DNA of 48,759 bases from an uncultured Clostridia bacterium (lineage in GTDB: Bacteria > Bacillota > Clostridia > Christensenellales > Borkfalkiaceae), in NCBI GenBank assembly GCA_944367535.1, contig CALVWQ010000014.1, positions 1-48,759 on the forward strand. The letters are read 5' to 3'. Of this stretch, positions 14,175-23,458 are shown piece after piece (position 1 is the first letter of the stretch; every line of letters starts with the position of its first letter). Below the pieces are notes generated by a model that saw nothing but the letters and a program-made list of their open reading frames with translations, had not been told where the DNA came from and ran no database searches. The translations under genes were made by a program, and so were the position numbers.

Positions 14175-16015
14175 ACCACCATTACGACAGGCAATATCAT
14201 AGGATTCTTTTTAGTTGCCTTCAAGAGATAGTTTTTAAGATTTCGTCTTATGATCCCCGACAGTTCCGACTCGTCCCGCACTTTTCTCAAATCGGTCTGA
14301 TTCAGTGTGTTTGTCAGATTTGCCTTTGCTTCGTTTATAATCGCATCGTTTATTACGAGTCCTTTGCCTATAATTTCAACAGACGAGAGCTTAGCCGAAT
14401 ATTCGTCAACCGCAACCACGGCAACTATAAGTCCGTCTTCCGAAAGATGTATCCTGTCTCGCAGAACAAAACTGTCCGCACCGTCTATACCGACACCGTC
14501 TACAAATCTGGACCCTGCGGTGAATTTCTCACCGAACTTTATCGATTTTCCGTCCGTTTCCACAGTATCGCCGATTTCGGCTATCACTATCGATCCCTCT
14601 CTCATCCCCAGACTTTCCGCGAGTTTCGCATGCTTTTTCAAATGTCTGTATTCACCGTGTACTGGAATGAAAAATTTGGGTTTAAGAAGTGTATGGAGGA
14701 TTCTTAATTCGCCGCGGCACGCATGTCCAGAAACGTGAATGGGTTCCAACGATTCGTATATTACTTCCGCACCGAGCCTATACAGGTTATTGATAACACC
14801 GTATATCATTTTTTCATTCCCCGGAATTACCGACGCACTTATCACTACCGTGTCGTTTCCGCCAATGGTTACTTTATTAAATTCTCCGCTCGCCATACGC
14901 GTTAAAGCGCTCATGGGCTCGCCCTGCGTACCTGTGGAAACGATAACTATCTGTTCGTCTCCGAAATTTTTTATCTTTTCGACATCAATTATGAGTCCCT
15001 CGGGAATTTTAAGTTCGCCGATTTTCGAAGCCGCCTCGGCAATATTTATCATACTGCGTCCCGAAAACGCCACTTTCCTCTTATATTTTACCGCAAGGTC
15101 GAGAATCTGCTGCAATCGATGCACGTTAGATGCAAAAGTCGCTATAATAAGCCGCCTTTTAACGTTATCTCCGAATACATGGTCGAGCGTATCTTTTACG
15201 ACCGACTCACTCATGGTGGAACCTTCTATCTCGATATTGGTCGAATCCGCCATAAAAAGAAGTACGCCTTTTTCGCCTATTTCCGATATGCGTGCCAAAT
15301 CAATCGTTTCACCGTTAACGGGCGTGAAATCGATTTTAAAGTCACCTGAATGAAAAACCACGCCGACAGGAGTCGTTATCGCAAGTCCCACCGCGCCGGC
15401 TATCGAATGGTTTACATTGATAAACTCTACGGTGAAACAACCTAATTTAATTATGCTGCCCGGTTTTATACAATTTAATTTTGCGTCATTTATCCTGTTT
15501 TCACGCAACTTATTTTCTATAAGCGTGAGTGTAAGTTTTGTACCGTAAACCGGCACATTCAGGTCTTTCAGTATATACGGCATGGCTCCGATATGGTCTT
15601 CATGGCCGTGCGTAACGACGATGCCGCGCACCCTATTCTGATTTTGAACCAAATATGTGTCGTCAGGTATGACAAGGTCTACACCGGGCATATTGCCGCC
15701 GGGGAAAGTAAGCCCCGCATCTATTACGATTATATCCTTTCCGAATTCAAGGGCGGTCATGTTCTTACCGATTTCTCCTACTCCGCCCAAGAATCTTATT
15801 TTCAGGGATTTGGAATTGTTTTTCCCCTTATTCTGCTTGTCGCGCACATCATCTTTCCGAGTTTTTTTCTCGTTTGCAACATTCCTGTTTCTCGCTTCAT
15901 TCGCGAGAGTCTTTTTAGAAATTTCACCCGCAGGTATATTTACGGATAAATTTACCGACATTGCTTTATTTTTTGATGACTTAACATTTTTCCCTTGCGC
16001 TTCTTTATTTTTCAA
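14171..16015 (-). CDS. rnj: Ribonuclease J with a basic N-terminal extension
   Basis: Metallo-beta-lactamase/beta-CASP RNase with 5'-exonuclease and endonuclease activity in mRNA decay and rRNA maturation. The zinc motif HGHEDH is at 136-141, and later motifs DSTN, SGHACRGELR and PVHGEYRH are present. At 614 aa it is about 60 residues longer than typical RNase J. The first 70 residues are Lys/Asn-rich and probably disordered. The start is TTG 16015 with AGGAG at good spacing; a later ATG at codon 19 has no ribosome site. The gene starts a three-gene unit with trmR and the U32 gene. Confidence 0.93.
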   Translation of the reverse strand: MKNKEAQGKNVKSSKNKAMSVNLSVNIPAGEISKKTLANEARNRNVANEKKTRKDDVRDKQNKGKNNSKSLKIRFLGGVGEIGKNMTALEFGKDIIVIDAGLTFPGGNMPGVDLVIPDDTYLVQNQNRVRGIVVTHGHEDHIGAMPYILKDLNVPVYGTKLTLTLIENKLRENRINDAKLNCIKPGSIIKLGCFTVEFINVNHSIAGAVGLAITTPVGVVFHSGDFKIDFTPVNGETIDLARISEIGEKGVLLFMADSTNIEIEGSTMSESVVKDTLDHVFGDNVKRRLIIATFASNVHRLQQILDLAVKYKRKVAFSGRSMINIAEAASKIGELKIPEGLIIDVEKIKNFGDEQIVIVSTGTQGEPMSALTRMASGEFNKVTIGGNDTVVISASVIPGNEKMIYGVINNLYRLGAEVIYESLEPIHVSGHACRGELRILHTLLKPKFFIPVHGEYRHLKKHAKLAESLGMREGSIVIAEIGDTVETDGKSIKFGEKFTAGSRFVDGVGIDGADSFVLRDRIHLSEDGLIVAVVAVDEYSAKLSSVEIIGKGLVINDAIINEAKANLTNTLNQTDLRKVRDESELSGIIRRNLKNYLLKATKKNPMILPVVMVV

Positions 16016-16069
16016 ATCTATCTCCTTTTTGTATTTCTACAAACTATTTAAACAAATTTCCTCATGTTA

Positions 16070-16098
16070 ATTATACACTTTTTCCAAAAAATTGTAAA
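16070..16098 (-). promoter_or_regulatory. Sigma-A promoter of the RNase J unit
   Basis: On the minus strand TTTACA (16098-16093), 17 bases, and a perfect TATAAT (16075-16070). The predicted start near 16063 gives a leader of about 48 bases to the TTG at 16015. Confidence 0.8.
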
Positions 16099-16149
16099 CC
16101 GCTTTTACCGCAACATTTGAAATAATTGACCATTTTCGCCTTATTTTAC

Positions 16150-16178
16150 TTGAAAAAAAAGTCGTTTAAGAGTATAAT
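16150..16178 (+). promoter_or_regulatory. Sigma-A promoter of serC-serA
   Basis: TTGAAA (16150-16155), 17 bases, TATAAT (16173-16178). The transcript would start near 16185, leaving a leader of about 100 bases before serC. The leader contains a short reading frame with its own ribosome site. Confidence 0.8.
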
Positions 16179-16199
16179 TATTTTGTTTGGAGCAATTTA

Positions 16200-16226
16200 A
16201 TGCCTATACATGAAATGCTTCCATAA
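16200..16226 (+). CDS. Possible 8-codon leader peptide upstream of serC
   Basis: GGAG at 16189-16192 is spaced 7 bases from ATG 16200, which opens an eight-codon frame (MPIHEMLP) ended by TAA TAA. It lies in the 5' leader of serC-serA, just after the predicted transcript start. It could be an attenuation or translational-control peptide, but it has no run of serine codons, so its role is unclear and it may be accidental. Confidence 0.3.
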   Translation: MPIHEMLP

Positions 16227-16285
16227 TAATTTATATAATTTATAAATTTACTAAATTTTATAACTTATTTGCTAAGGAGATTAAT

Positions 16286-17359
16286 ATGAGAGTTTATAAT
16301 TTTTCCGCAGGTCCTTCAATGCTCCCGCTTCCGGTACTCGAACAAGCTCAAAGAGAGATGCTCGATTACAACGGCTCCGGCATGAGCATTACGGAAATGA
16401 GTCATCGCAGCAAGACTTTTATGGAGGTTAACCAGGAGGCAAACAGCCTTCTGCGCGAACTTATGAATATTCCCGACAATTATTCTGTTCTGTTCGTGCA
16501 AGGCGGTGCGTCGCAGCAATTTGCCGCCGTTCCTCTCAATCTTCTCAAAAACGGCAAAGCCGACTATATACTTACGGGTAATTTCGCTTCCAAAGCATAC
16601 GAAGAAGGATTGAAATACGGCGATATGGCTATTGCCGCATCTTCGAAAGCGGACGGATATACTTATATCCCCGACGTAGATTCAATCAGGTTCCGTGAAA
16701 ATATAGATTACGTACACATCACTTCTAACAATACGATTTTCGGAACACGCTACACAAAGTTTCCGAAAACATCCGCACCGCTCGTCGCAGACATGAGTTC
16801 TAACATTTTGTCCGAACCCGTTGACGTCGGTCAATTCGGCCTTATCTATGCGGGTGCACAGAAAAATATCGCCCCTGCGGGTGTGACGATTGTTATTATC
16901 AGAAAAGATTTGCTTGGTAACGCATCACCTTTATGCCCCACCATGCTTAACTACGCAATACAAGATAAAAATGACAGTTTATACAACACCCCGCCTTGTT
17001 TCTCCATATATGTCGCAATGCTTGTTTTCAGGTGGCTCAAAAGTTTGGGAGGAGTTGACGCGATTTACGAGTTAAACAAGCAAAAAGCGGCAATACTCTA
17101 TGATTTTATTGATAACTCGGATTTTTATTCAAGCAAAGTCAGCAAATCCGACCGTTCTCTTATGAATGTTCCGTTTGTAACCCCATCCCCCGAACTCGAC
17201 GCCGCGTTCGTCGCAGAGGCAAGCAAAAACGGACTTGTATCGCTTAAAGGTCACAGGCTTGTAGGCGGTATGCGCGCATCTATTTACAACGCAATGCCGA
17301 TTGAAGGCGTAAAAAAACTTGTCGAGTTTATGAAAAAATTCGAACTGGAGAATAAATAA
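16286..17359 (+). CDS. serC: Phosphoserine aminotransferase
   Basis: PLP enzyme making 3-phosphoserine from phosphohydroxypyruvate and glutamate in serine synthesis. The 357-aa protein has the N-terminal NFSAGPSMLP, the substrate loop GGASQQF, and YAGAQKN with the PLP lysine at 193. The C-terminal HRLVGGMRASIYNAMP is characteristic. ATG 16286 has AAGGAGA at good spacing. The stop TAA shares its last base with the serA ATG, so the two are coupled. Confidence 0.97.
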   Translation: MRVYNFSAGPSMLPLPVLEQAQREMLDYNGSGMSITEMSHRSKTFMEVNQEANSLLRELMNIPDNYSVLFVQGGASQQFAAVPLNLLKNGKADYILTGNFASKAYEEGLKYGDMAIAASSKADGYTYIPDVDSIRFRENIDYVHITSNNTIFGTRYTKFPKTSAPLVADMSSNILSEPVDVGQFGLIYAGAQKNIAPAGVTIVIIRKDLLGNASPLCPTMLNYAIQDKNDSLYNTPPCFSIYVAMLVFRWLKSLGGVDAIYELNKQKAAILYDFIDNSDFYSSKVSKSDRSLMNVPFVTPSPELDAAFVAEASKNGLVSLKGHRLVGGMRASIYNAMPIEGVKKLVEFMKKFELENK

Positions 17360-18525
17360 TGAAAAATATACTGACATTAAACGCTATCAGCCCCGTAATA
17401 AACGACGTGTTTGACACTTCATACAATGTTGCTCCCGATGCTGAAAAACCAATAGGCATTATTCTCAGGAGTTTTAAAATGCACGATTATGCGCTCGACG
17501 ACAATACAATCGCCGTCGCGAGAGCCGGAGCCGGCGTCAACAATATTCCCGTTGAAGATTATGCTTCGCGCGGCGTTGTCGTTTTCAATACTCCCGGCGC
17601 AAATGCAAATGCAGTTAAGGAGCTCGTTATTGCTGCCCTGCTCCTCGGGTCCAGACGCATAACGGAAGCCATAAAATGGGTAGACACGTTAAAAGGCAAA
17701 GGCGACGAAATAGGTAAACTCGTCGAAAAAGGCAAGGCGAATTTTGCCGGCAGCGAAATATACGGTAAAACTATCGGTGTAATAGGACTCGGAGCCGTCG
17801 GCGCACAGGTGGCAAATGCCGCAATAGTACTCGGAATGGAAGTTTTGGGTTATGATCCGTTCCTATCCGTCAATTCCGCACTTAAACTTTCAAGAGCCGT
17901 AAAAGTTGTCAAGGATATAGAAGAAATCTATAAAAATTGCGATTATATAACTATTCATATCCCATACATCGCAAGCCAGAATAAAGATATGATAAACGCG
18001 GGCGTTATAAGAAAGATGAAAGACGGCGCGGTACTCATAAATCTTGCGCGCGGAGAAATTGTCAATAACGCGGATATTATAAAGGCTGCCGAAAACGGTA
18101 AAATCACAAGATATATCACCGATTTCCCCTCAGAAGAACTTATCGGAGTGTCAAATATTATCTGTATTCCTCACCTCGGCGCGTCCACAAACGAAGCGGA
18201 AGAAAACTGTGCGGTAATGGCGGCTAAACAGCTTATAGATTACATAGAAAACGGCAATATAGTAAATTCAGTAAATTATCCTAATTGCTCTATGCCCCGT
18301 TCTTCCGAGTACCGCCTCGTCATATTACACAAGAACGTCAATAACATCCTTGCACAGATTACTACGACGGTTGCAAACGAAGGAATAAATATCGCTAATC
18401 TTACAAATCAATCAAAAGGCGGTTATGCTGCGACGATACTCGACGTAGATTCCGAAATTCCCGAAAAGGCCGTGGCTCATATTTCCAAAATACCCGACAT
18501 TATAAAGGTCAGGGTTATAAAATAG
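17359..18525 (+). CDS. serA: D-3-phosphoglycerate dehydrogenase with C-terminal ACT domain
   Basis: NAD-dependent 2-hydroxyacid dehydrogenase starting the serine pathway. The nucleotide fold has GLGAVG (143-148). The Arg/Glu/His catalytic set is visible in NLARGEIV (Arg), the later Glu, and IPHLGAST (His). A short ACT domain covers about residues 318-388 and may mediate serine feedback. At 388 aa it is the short form without the intervening ASB domain. The start overlaps the serC stop by one base. No serB phosphatase lies nearby. Confidence 0.93.
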   Translation: MKNILTLNAISPVINDVFDTSYNVAPDAEKPIGIILRSFKMHDYALDDNTIAVARAGAGVNNIPVEDYASRGVVVFNTPGANANAVKELVIAALLLGSRRITEAIKWVDTLKGKGDEIGKLVEKGKANFAGSEIYGKTIGVIGLGAVGAQVANAAIVLGMEVLGYDPFLSVNSALKLSRAVKVVKDIEEIYKNCDYITIHIPYIASQNKDMINAGVIRKMKDGAVLINLARGEIVNNADIIKAAENGKITRYITDFPSEELIGVSNIICIPHLGASTNEAEENCAVMAAKQLIDYIENGNIVNSVNYPNCSMPRSSEYRLVILHKNVNNILAQITTTVANEGINIANLTNQSKGGYAATILDVDSEIPEKAVAHISKIPDIIKVRVIK

Positions 18526-18548
18526 TCTTAATCTTAACAAACAAATAA

Positions 18549-18586
18549 AAAACAGGCTTTGATGAATTTTCACCAAAGCCTGTTTT
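18549..18586. terminator. Bidirectional terminator between serA and the esterase gene
   Basis: A 13-bp perfect stem (18549-18561 with 18574-18586) with A tract on one side and T tract on the other. It lies between the convergent serA and CE6-like genes and should stop transcription from both sides. Confidence 0.88.
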
Positions 18587-18591
18587 CATAA

Positions 18592-19335
18592 CTAAATATT
18601 ATTACCAACTGCTAAAAACGCACATTCCGCCATACGTTTGCCGAGCTCCAACTCATTTTCTGCGCTATAATGATAATTATCTATAAGTTTATTTAAGTCA
18701 TCGGTTTTGACGTATTTTACCGCACGAAACCTTTCGGACACATGAATTTTGGCTTCATTTACCTTGTCGGCAAATGGTAAACACGGATTAGAAGGATTAG
18801 TTTGTCCCAAGACAATTACGATTTCTTCGCCATAAAGTAATCTTATTTTTTTTATAAATTCTTCCAGGTTCCTTTCATAACTTTGTGCCTGCTCCGTGTA
18901 TATCGCATCATTTTCTCCCTGCATCCATAAAAAACTTTTTATTCTCGGTTCAAAACCCAACTTAATATAATTTAATAAGCCAGCACTTATAGTATCGTTT
19001 AAGTTTTGAAAATCCTCTCCGCCGTCACCGAAAGCATTCCACCGATCAAAAAGAGACGTTCCGTCCGTTGCATATTTAATCAACCCGAATTTACCCTTGA
19101 CGGAGGCAAAAAACGATGCCGCACCAATTTCCAATCCGAACTTTGTTTTATCGATTCCAAGCCCGTATCTGACCTTTAAAACAGAATCCGCCACATCCGT
19201 ATTAATATTATATCTTTGGTAAATAAGTGTTTTTGACAAAGTTTTATTGTTCTTTTCCGCATCATGCGGCACAGGGCTTATTCCCAACGCGTTTGATTGT
19301 CCGGCGATAACGTAAATATCAATTTTTTTTATCAT
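18592..19335 (-). CDS. CE6/sialate O-acetylesterase-like SGNH esterase
   Basis: 247-aa protein of the sialic-acid esterase/CE6 type (SGNH-like fold). The block I motif AGQSN (nucleophile Ser14), the WMQGEND block and the DNYHYS block with the catalytic His are all present. Such enzymes remove acetyl groups from xylan, pectin or sialic acid. No signal peptide is seen, so it acts on imported oligosaccharides. ATG 19335 has no good ribosome site, so translation may be weak or coupled to the preceding gene 33 bases upstream. It is the last gene of the glycan locus and ends at the bidirectional terminator. Confidence 0.8.
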   Translation of the reverse strand: MIKKIDIYVIAGQSNALGISPVPHDAEKNNKTLSKTLIYQRYNINTDVADSVLKVRYGLGIDKTKFGLEIGAASFFASVKGKFGLIKYATDGTSLFDRWNAFGDGGEDFQNLNDTISAGLLNYIKLGFEPRIKSFLWMQGENDAIYTEQAQSYERNLEEFIKKIRLLYGEEIVIVLGQTNPSNPCLPFADKVNEAKIHVSERFRAVKYVKTDDLNKLIDNYHYSAENELELGKRMAECAFLAVGNNI

Positions 19336-19368
19336 GATTTTACAAAAAAATTAGAAATAAATAAATAA

Positions 19369-21417
19369 TCAAATACCTAATAATCTGTTAAACACATATA
19401 TAGGAACCGCGCTCCATCCGTGACTAAGAGAACCGGCTCTGTTAAAAGCCTCCTCACCTTTTTCATCCTCATAAAAAGACGTAGCGCCCCTTTTAAGCAT
19501 TGCATTCCATCTTGCCCGAACTTCTTGTAAAACAGCCGCCTTGACATCTTCTCCGCCGTTCTCTATCATTGCTTCGTATTTGAATATACTATGACTGAGT
19601 GTAATAGGTAAAAGGAAAGAATTATTCTTAAAAAGTTCAACAATGTGAGAATGTCTTTCGTTTTTACCGATTGCAGAAATAATTAAACTGTTTGTAAGTT
19701 CGCTAAAATGATATTTTTTTCTTGTTTCTGCGTCTATATAAGTTACATAAACCCCTTTTTCATTGTCGTAAAAATTTTCTAATCCGGAAATTATTCTGTT
19801 TCTTATATCCGAATAATCATCGCCTGTACCGTATAATTTTTCGTTTAAATATACATAGGCGTCCAAAGCCATGATTAAAAAGGCAGATAACGGTGCGCTG
19901 TATCTGTTTTTGGCAGGAGTTAAAAAATTCCCGTCCAAATCATCGTTCCATTCATAGAAGTTCCAATTATATATTCCGTCCAACTCCCTTATTAATCCGC
20001 CATCTTCCACAAGATTTAAAAATTTTTCCAGTACTCTTTTATAATTATCCCTGTACTCTCCGAACAATGAAATATCGTTTGAATTTTCAAAATACTCTTT
20101 CATCGCCCTGAACTGAATAAGAGAAAAACACGGAATAGTAATGGAATCAATATTTGTAGCCTTTGGAGAAGTTAAAGTAAATAAATTATCTTCTCTTATA
20201 TTTTCTGATAAGAGTTTTAATGACGCCCTCGCAAATTCAGTTTCCTTAAAAGCAATATATCCGAACAGCATCTGATTCCTGCTGTCCATCGCATACAAAG
20301 CCTGCTCTCTCCAAGGAGTATCCTCATAATGCTCATGCATACATATTTTTAATGTATTGACTGCAACGTCGTATATTTTTTTATCATTGCAATCTGCAAA
20401 CTCTTTTTTTATTTCATTTAACGGATAGTCTGTACTAAGTACGGTAAAATCGTAAATTTTCAGCCTATCTGTAAAAGCAAATAAAGCAAGATACCTCCCG
20501 CCAAGTCTGCGAAAATGCCCTTTGAAAACATTTCTGCCTTTTTTAAGTTTAAACTTAAAAACAAAATTCCTTCCGTTTATATAAGTTCTGACTCTGCCGT
20601 CGGCGATATGTTCTCCATACCCTACCAACATATCACAATCTTCAAAACTTTCTATATCAAAGCATAAAACACCTGCACATTCTTTGCCCAAATCTGCAAG
20701 TAAATAAGGATTTTGTTCTTTTATATCCAGCCCATTTTCATAAGGCATCAAAATATCTGCAGCTACACTTTTTATATCTGCCCTTTGCATCAAGTCAGCA
20801 GAATTATTATATTCTCCGTTTGCGCAAAAACTACCGGTTTCGATTACTTTTGCATAATTTTTATTTTCCGTAAGTTTTTTTATAGGACGCGGATATAATT
20901 TAACTTTTTTTTCAATAACTTCCGAAGAGCTAAAAGGATATTTATTTACTATATTTTTTTTAGTAAAATCATAATTATAGGAATATCCTATTTGCCCCGT
21001 TATCATTAAAACATCGGGGCCGCTCTCATAACATGGATTGATTCGCGATTGTATTGATTTATCTGAACAAAGAACAGGTCTACCGGCACATCTTATCTCA
21101 AATATAATACCGAGCCCTTTGTTCGTATTTCGTGCCGTTTCCGTATACTCGAAAAAAGCATTGATATCCAGTTTATTTTGTCCAATTTGAACAAGCGAAG
21201 TTATATCAATTGTATCATAAACTTTATAACTTAAAAGGTCTCCGAATTGCCCGTATCCTGCCTCGACTCCGTTTATATAAGCACAATAATCTGTTTCACT
21301 GCTTATATAAAGCGTTACATCTCGCAACTCTTTTATTTCAAAAAAAGCGGTATAATCAGAATACTCATTTGCCAAAGGACTGGTGGCGGGTCTTATCCAA
21401 AAAGAATTTTCAAACAT
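19369..21417 (-). CDS. GH78-like alpha-L-rhamnosidase
   Basis: Large cytoplasmic glycoside hydrolase resembling GH78. It has an N-terminal beta-sandwich region (about 1-300) and an (alpha/alpha)6 catalytic domain. The central segment EDTPWREQALYAMDSRNQ corresponds to the GH78 acid/metal-ligand region, and GSLSHGWSA near the C-terminus matches the family's closing HGW motif. Family members release terminal L-rhamnose. I prefer ATG 21417; an upstream TTG frame to 21465 would overlap the preceding gene and lacks support. No signal peptide is seen. It follows the ASRT-like gene by 11 bases. Confidence 0.75.
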   Translation of the reverse strand: MFENSFWIRPATSPLANEYSDYTAFFEIKELRDVTLYISSETDYCAYINGVEAGYGQFGDLLSYKVYDTIDITSLVQIGQNKLDINAFFEYTETARNTNKGLGIIFEIRCAGRPVLCSDKSIQSRINPCYESGPDVLMITGQIGYSYNYDFTKKNIVNKYPFSSSEVIEKKVKLYPRPIKKLTENKNYAKVIETGSFCANGEYNNSADLMQRADIKSVAADILMPYENGLDIKEQNPYLLADLGKECAGVLCFDIESFEDCDMLVGYGEHIADGRVRTYINGRNFVFKFKLKKGRNVFKGHFRRLGGRYLALFAFTDRLKIYDFTVLSTDYPLNEIKKEFADCNDKKIYDVAVNTLKICMHEHYEDTPWREQALYAMDSRNQMLFGYIAFKETEFARASLKLLSENIREDNLFTLTSPKATNIDSITIPCFSLIQFRAMKEYFENSNDISLFGEYRDNYKRVLEKFLNLVEDGGLIRELDGIYNWNFYEWNDDLDGNFLTPAKNRYSAPLSAFLIMALDAYVYLNEKLYGTGDDYSDIRNRIISGLENFYDNEKGVYVTYIDAETRKKYHFSELTNSLIISAIGKNERHSHIVELFKNNSFLLPITLSHSIFKYEAMIENGGEDVKAAVLQEVRARWNAMLKRGATSFYEDEKGEEAFNRAGSLSHGWSAVPIYVFNRLLGI

Positions 21418-21428
21418 GTTAAACTGCT

Positions 21429-21800
21429 TTATTCGCTGTAACCCATCAGACCTATATATGAACAATTTGGCTGAGTGACATCCATTCTCCCAAACTGAAC
21501 CACAACTTCTATATCACTTTTAACTCTTAAAGAGTATTGATACAGTCTTCCAAGCACAACACCTCCTATTTCCTCAGGTTTATCCATTCTGAAACATTTT
21601 ACACGTTTTGCCGGAATAACAAAATTTATATTTTCAATCGGATCTTTGTCTTCAAAATAAAAATCTATATAAACATTTGCGTCTTTATCGTTACAATTCA
21701 GAATTATCAGAGCCTCATGTCCCTCATAACCACTCTCATTGAGGTTCCCTTTTACGGGTATCCAACCGTCTACTATATACCATCTTTTTTTACCGTCCAT
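21429..21800 (-). CDS. ASRT-like (sensory rhodopsin transducer family) protein
   Basis: 123-aa beta-rich protein matching the Anabaena sensory rhodopsin transducer family. Conserved features include the aromatic W.I.DGWIP start, ESGYEGHEALIILNCNDKDA, YFEDKDP, IPAKRVKCFRMD, and a C-terminal VVVQFGRMD region. The family forms tetramers. Homologues occur in many bacteria without rhodopsin, commonly near sugar-use genes, and a carbohydrate-binding role has been proposed. The start ATG 21800 has AGGAGG inside the 3' end of the GH20 gene (11-base overlap), so it is coupled to it. Its place among GH36, GH20 and GH78 genes supports a glycan-related role here. Confidence 0.85.
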   Translation of the reverse strand: MDGKKRWYIVDGWIPVKGNLNESGYEGHEALIILNCNDKDANVYIDFYFEDKDPIENINFVIPAKRVKCFRMDKPEEIGGVVLGRLYQYSLRVKSDIEVVVQFGRMDVTQPNCSYIGLMGYSE

Positions 21801-23436
21801 TTTCTATATCCTCCTTTTTCTGAACAGTTAAAGAATATTTTAATTCTTCAAGACAATTGATTATAGGTTTCAGTATAAGAGCGTCATAACGCCCTTCGGC
21901 AAGTTTTCGCGTCGTTTTTTCAATTGCTTCATTTACTTTATCGAGATTCTGTTCCGCATCTTCACAAAATTTCTTTTCGGCGGAAAGCGGTATAAGACAA
22001 CCGCCTAATATCTCAAAGATATTTAAATAATCAATATCCGAGCACAGTAACTGCCTGCTCAAAGCTGCACGGCTTTCGATGAGGTCAGTAGGTTTATGAT
22101 TGTAAACCCTGTTTGCAAACAAAAACAAATTTGACGGAAGCGTATAATCAAAATGATTTCTTATCCCCCACGCACAGATTTCGCCTCCCAAAACTTTTCC
22201 GCTGTACTTTAAATCAATTTCGGGACTGCTTATCGGCGTCCATTTTGCAAGCCGAGATTCTGAGATGTAATCATCGGCATATGTCTCTTCGTAAAAAGAA
22301 TTGACAACATTGAATCCTTCTTCGAGGAACCTTTGCATACTGCAGCCATCGTGAGGACCTCGGGTTTCTACCGCAACACGCCAAAAATGAATCAATATAT
22401 CCCTGGGTAAGTCAGGCGACTTCGAAATATCCACGGAGTCGTTCCATATCATTAACTTCTTCCCGTGAGATTTTACTATATCATAAACTTTTCTGACAAA
22501 ATGACAATAATAATCGGATGCGGTGTTATAACCGTTTTTTTCAGCCAGTTTCCGGCACCTGTCGCACTCATACCATGCCGGCCAATAACCGCTGTCTTTC
22601 ATGTCGTAAAAACTCAACTCGTCGCCGCCCATATGAATATAATCGCAATCGAATATAGTTGTCAATTCCTCTACAAGCAGGTCTATTATTTCGTAAGTTT
22701 TTCTGTTTGACACGCAGACATCCCATATGCCGACAGGCTTTCCCTCTTGCACGCATTTTAGTTCTGGGAGAGCTTCGAGAACATAAAGCCCGTGCCCCGG
22801 CAAATCAATTTCAGGCAGTAATGTAATGCCGAAACTTTTCGCATAAGCCACAAGTTCTTTCATTTCATCCTTCGTATACTGTCTGAAAATAGGATTAATG
22901 TTTAAAGCAGGTACAGCCTCGCTTTTTATCGCGTAACGCTCCGTATCGAACAAATGAATATGCATTACGGTATATTTTGCTTTGGCAAGCAAAACAATTC
23001 TTTCCTTTATAAGTTCGATATCTATATACTGCCTTGCCACATCAAGCATAAACCCGCGATAGGGATAATCCGCATAGTCCTCAATCTCACAACATGGAAC
23101 CGAAAAGATCCCTTTTTCAGACGTCATAAGTGCAATAATTGTGGATATCGCATTTCTGAACGACAATGAATCGGTACATAAAATTTTAATTCTTTTATCA
23201 GAAATATCTATTTTATAATACTCTTTTTTTTCAGAATCCGAAATATGCAAAACATCAGCATTTAAACACGGCTTGACTGATTTTATAATTTCAAACCCGA
23301 ACGGATTCAGATGATGTTTCAGTAAATTTAAGCCCTGCGAATATATACCATCAGATATACCCACCGTAACTTTTGAGTTAAATATAAACTTTCCTTCTTT
23401 TGAATTATACTTTTTTACTTCCGGCAATATATACAT
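21790..23436 (-). CDS. GH20 beta-N-acetylhexosaminidase
   Basis: 548-aa cytoplasmic enzyme with an N-terminal alpha/beta domain (about 1-120) and a TIM-barrel catalytic domain. The HMGGDE motif carries the catalytic Asp272/Glu273 pair of substrate-assisted hexosaminidases. Upstream motifs GFMLDVARQY, MHIHLFD and PEIDLPGHG are also typical. It should remove terminal GlcNAc or GalNAc. ATG 23436 was chosen because GGAAGG lies just upstream and the domain starts there; an upstream ATG at 23466 overlaps the GH36 end. No signal peptide is seen. Confidence 0.9.
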   Translation of the reverse strand: MYILPEVKKYNSKEGKFIFNSKVTVGISDGIYSQGLNLLKHHLNPFGFEIIKSVKPCLNADVLHISDSEKKEYYKIDISDKRIKILCTDSLSFRNAISTIIALMTSEKGIFSVPCCEIEDYADYPYRGFMLDVARQYIDIELIKERIVLLAKAKYTVMHIHLFDTERYAIKSEAVPALNINPIFRQYTKDEMKELVAYAKSFGITLLPEIDLPGHGLYVLEALPELKCVQEGKPVGIWDVCVSNRKTYEIIDLLVEELTTIFDCDYIHMGGDELSFYDMKDSGYWPAWYECDRCRKLAEKNGYNTASDYYCHFVRKVYDIVKSHGKKLMIWNDSVDISKSPDLPRDILIHFWRVAVETRGPHDGCSMQRFLEEGFNVVNSFYEETYADDYISESRLAKWTPISSPEIDLKYSGKVLGGEICAWGIRNHFDYTLPSNLFLFANRVYNHKPTDLIESRAALSRQLLCSDIDYLNIFEILGGCLIPLSAEKKFCEDAEQNLDKVNEAIEKTTRKLAEGRYDALILKPIINCLEELKYSLTVQKKEDIENGR

Positions 23437-23458
23437 TTTCTTTCCTTCCCAAAAAAAC

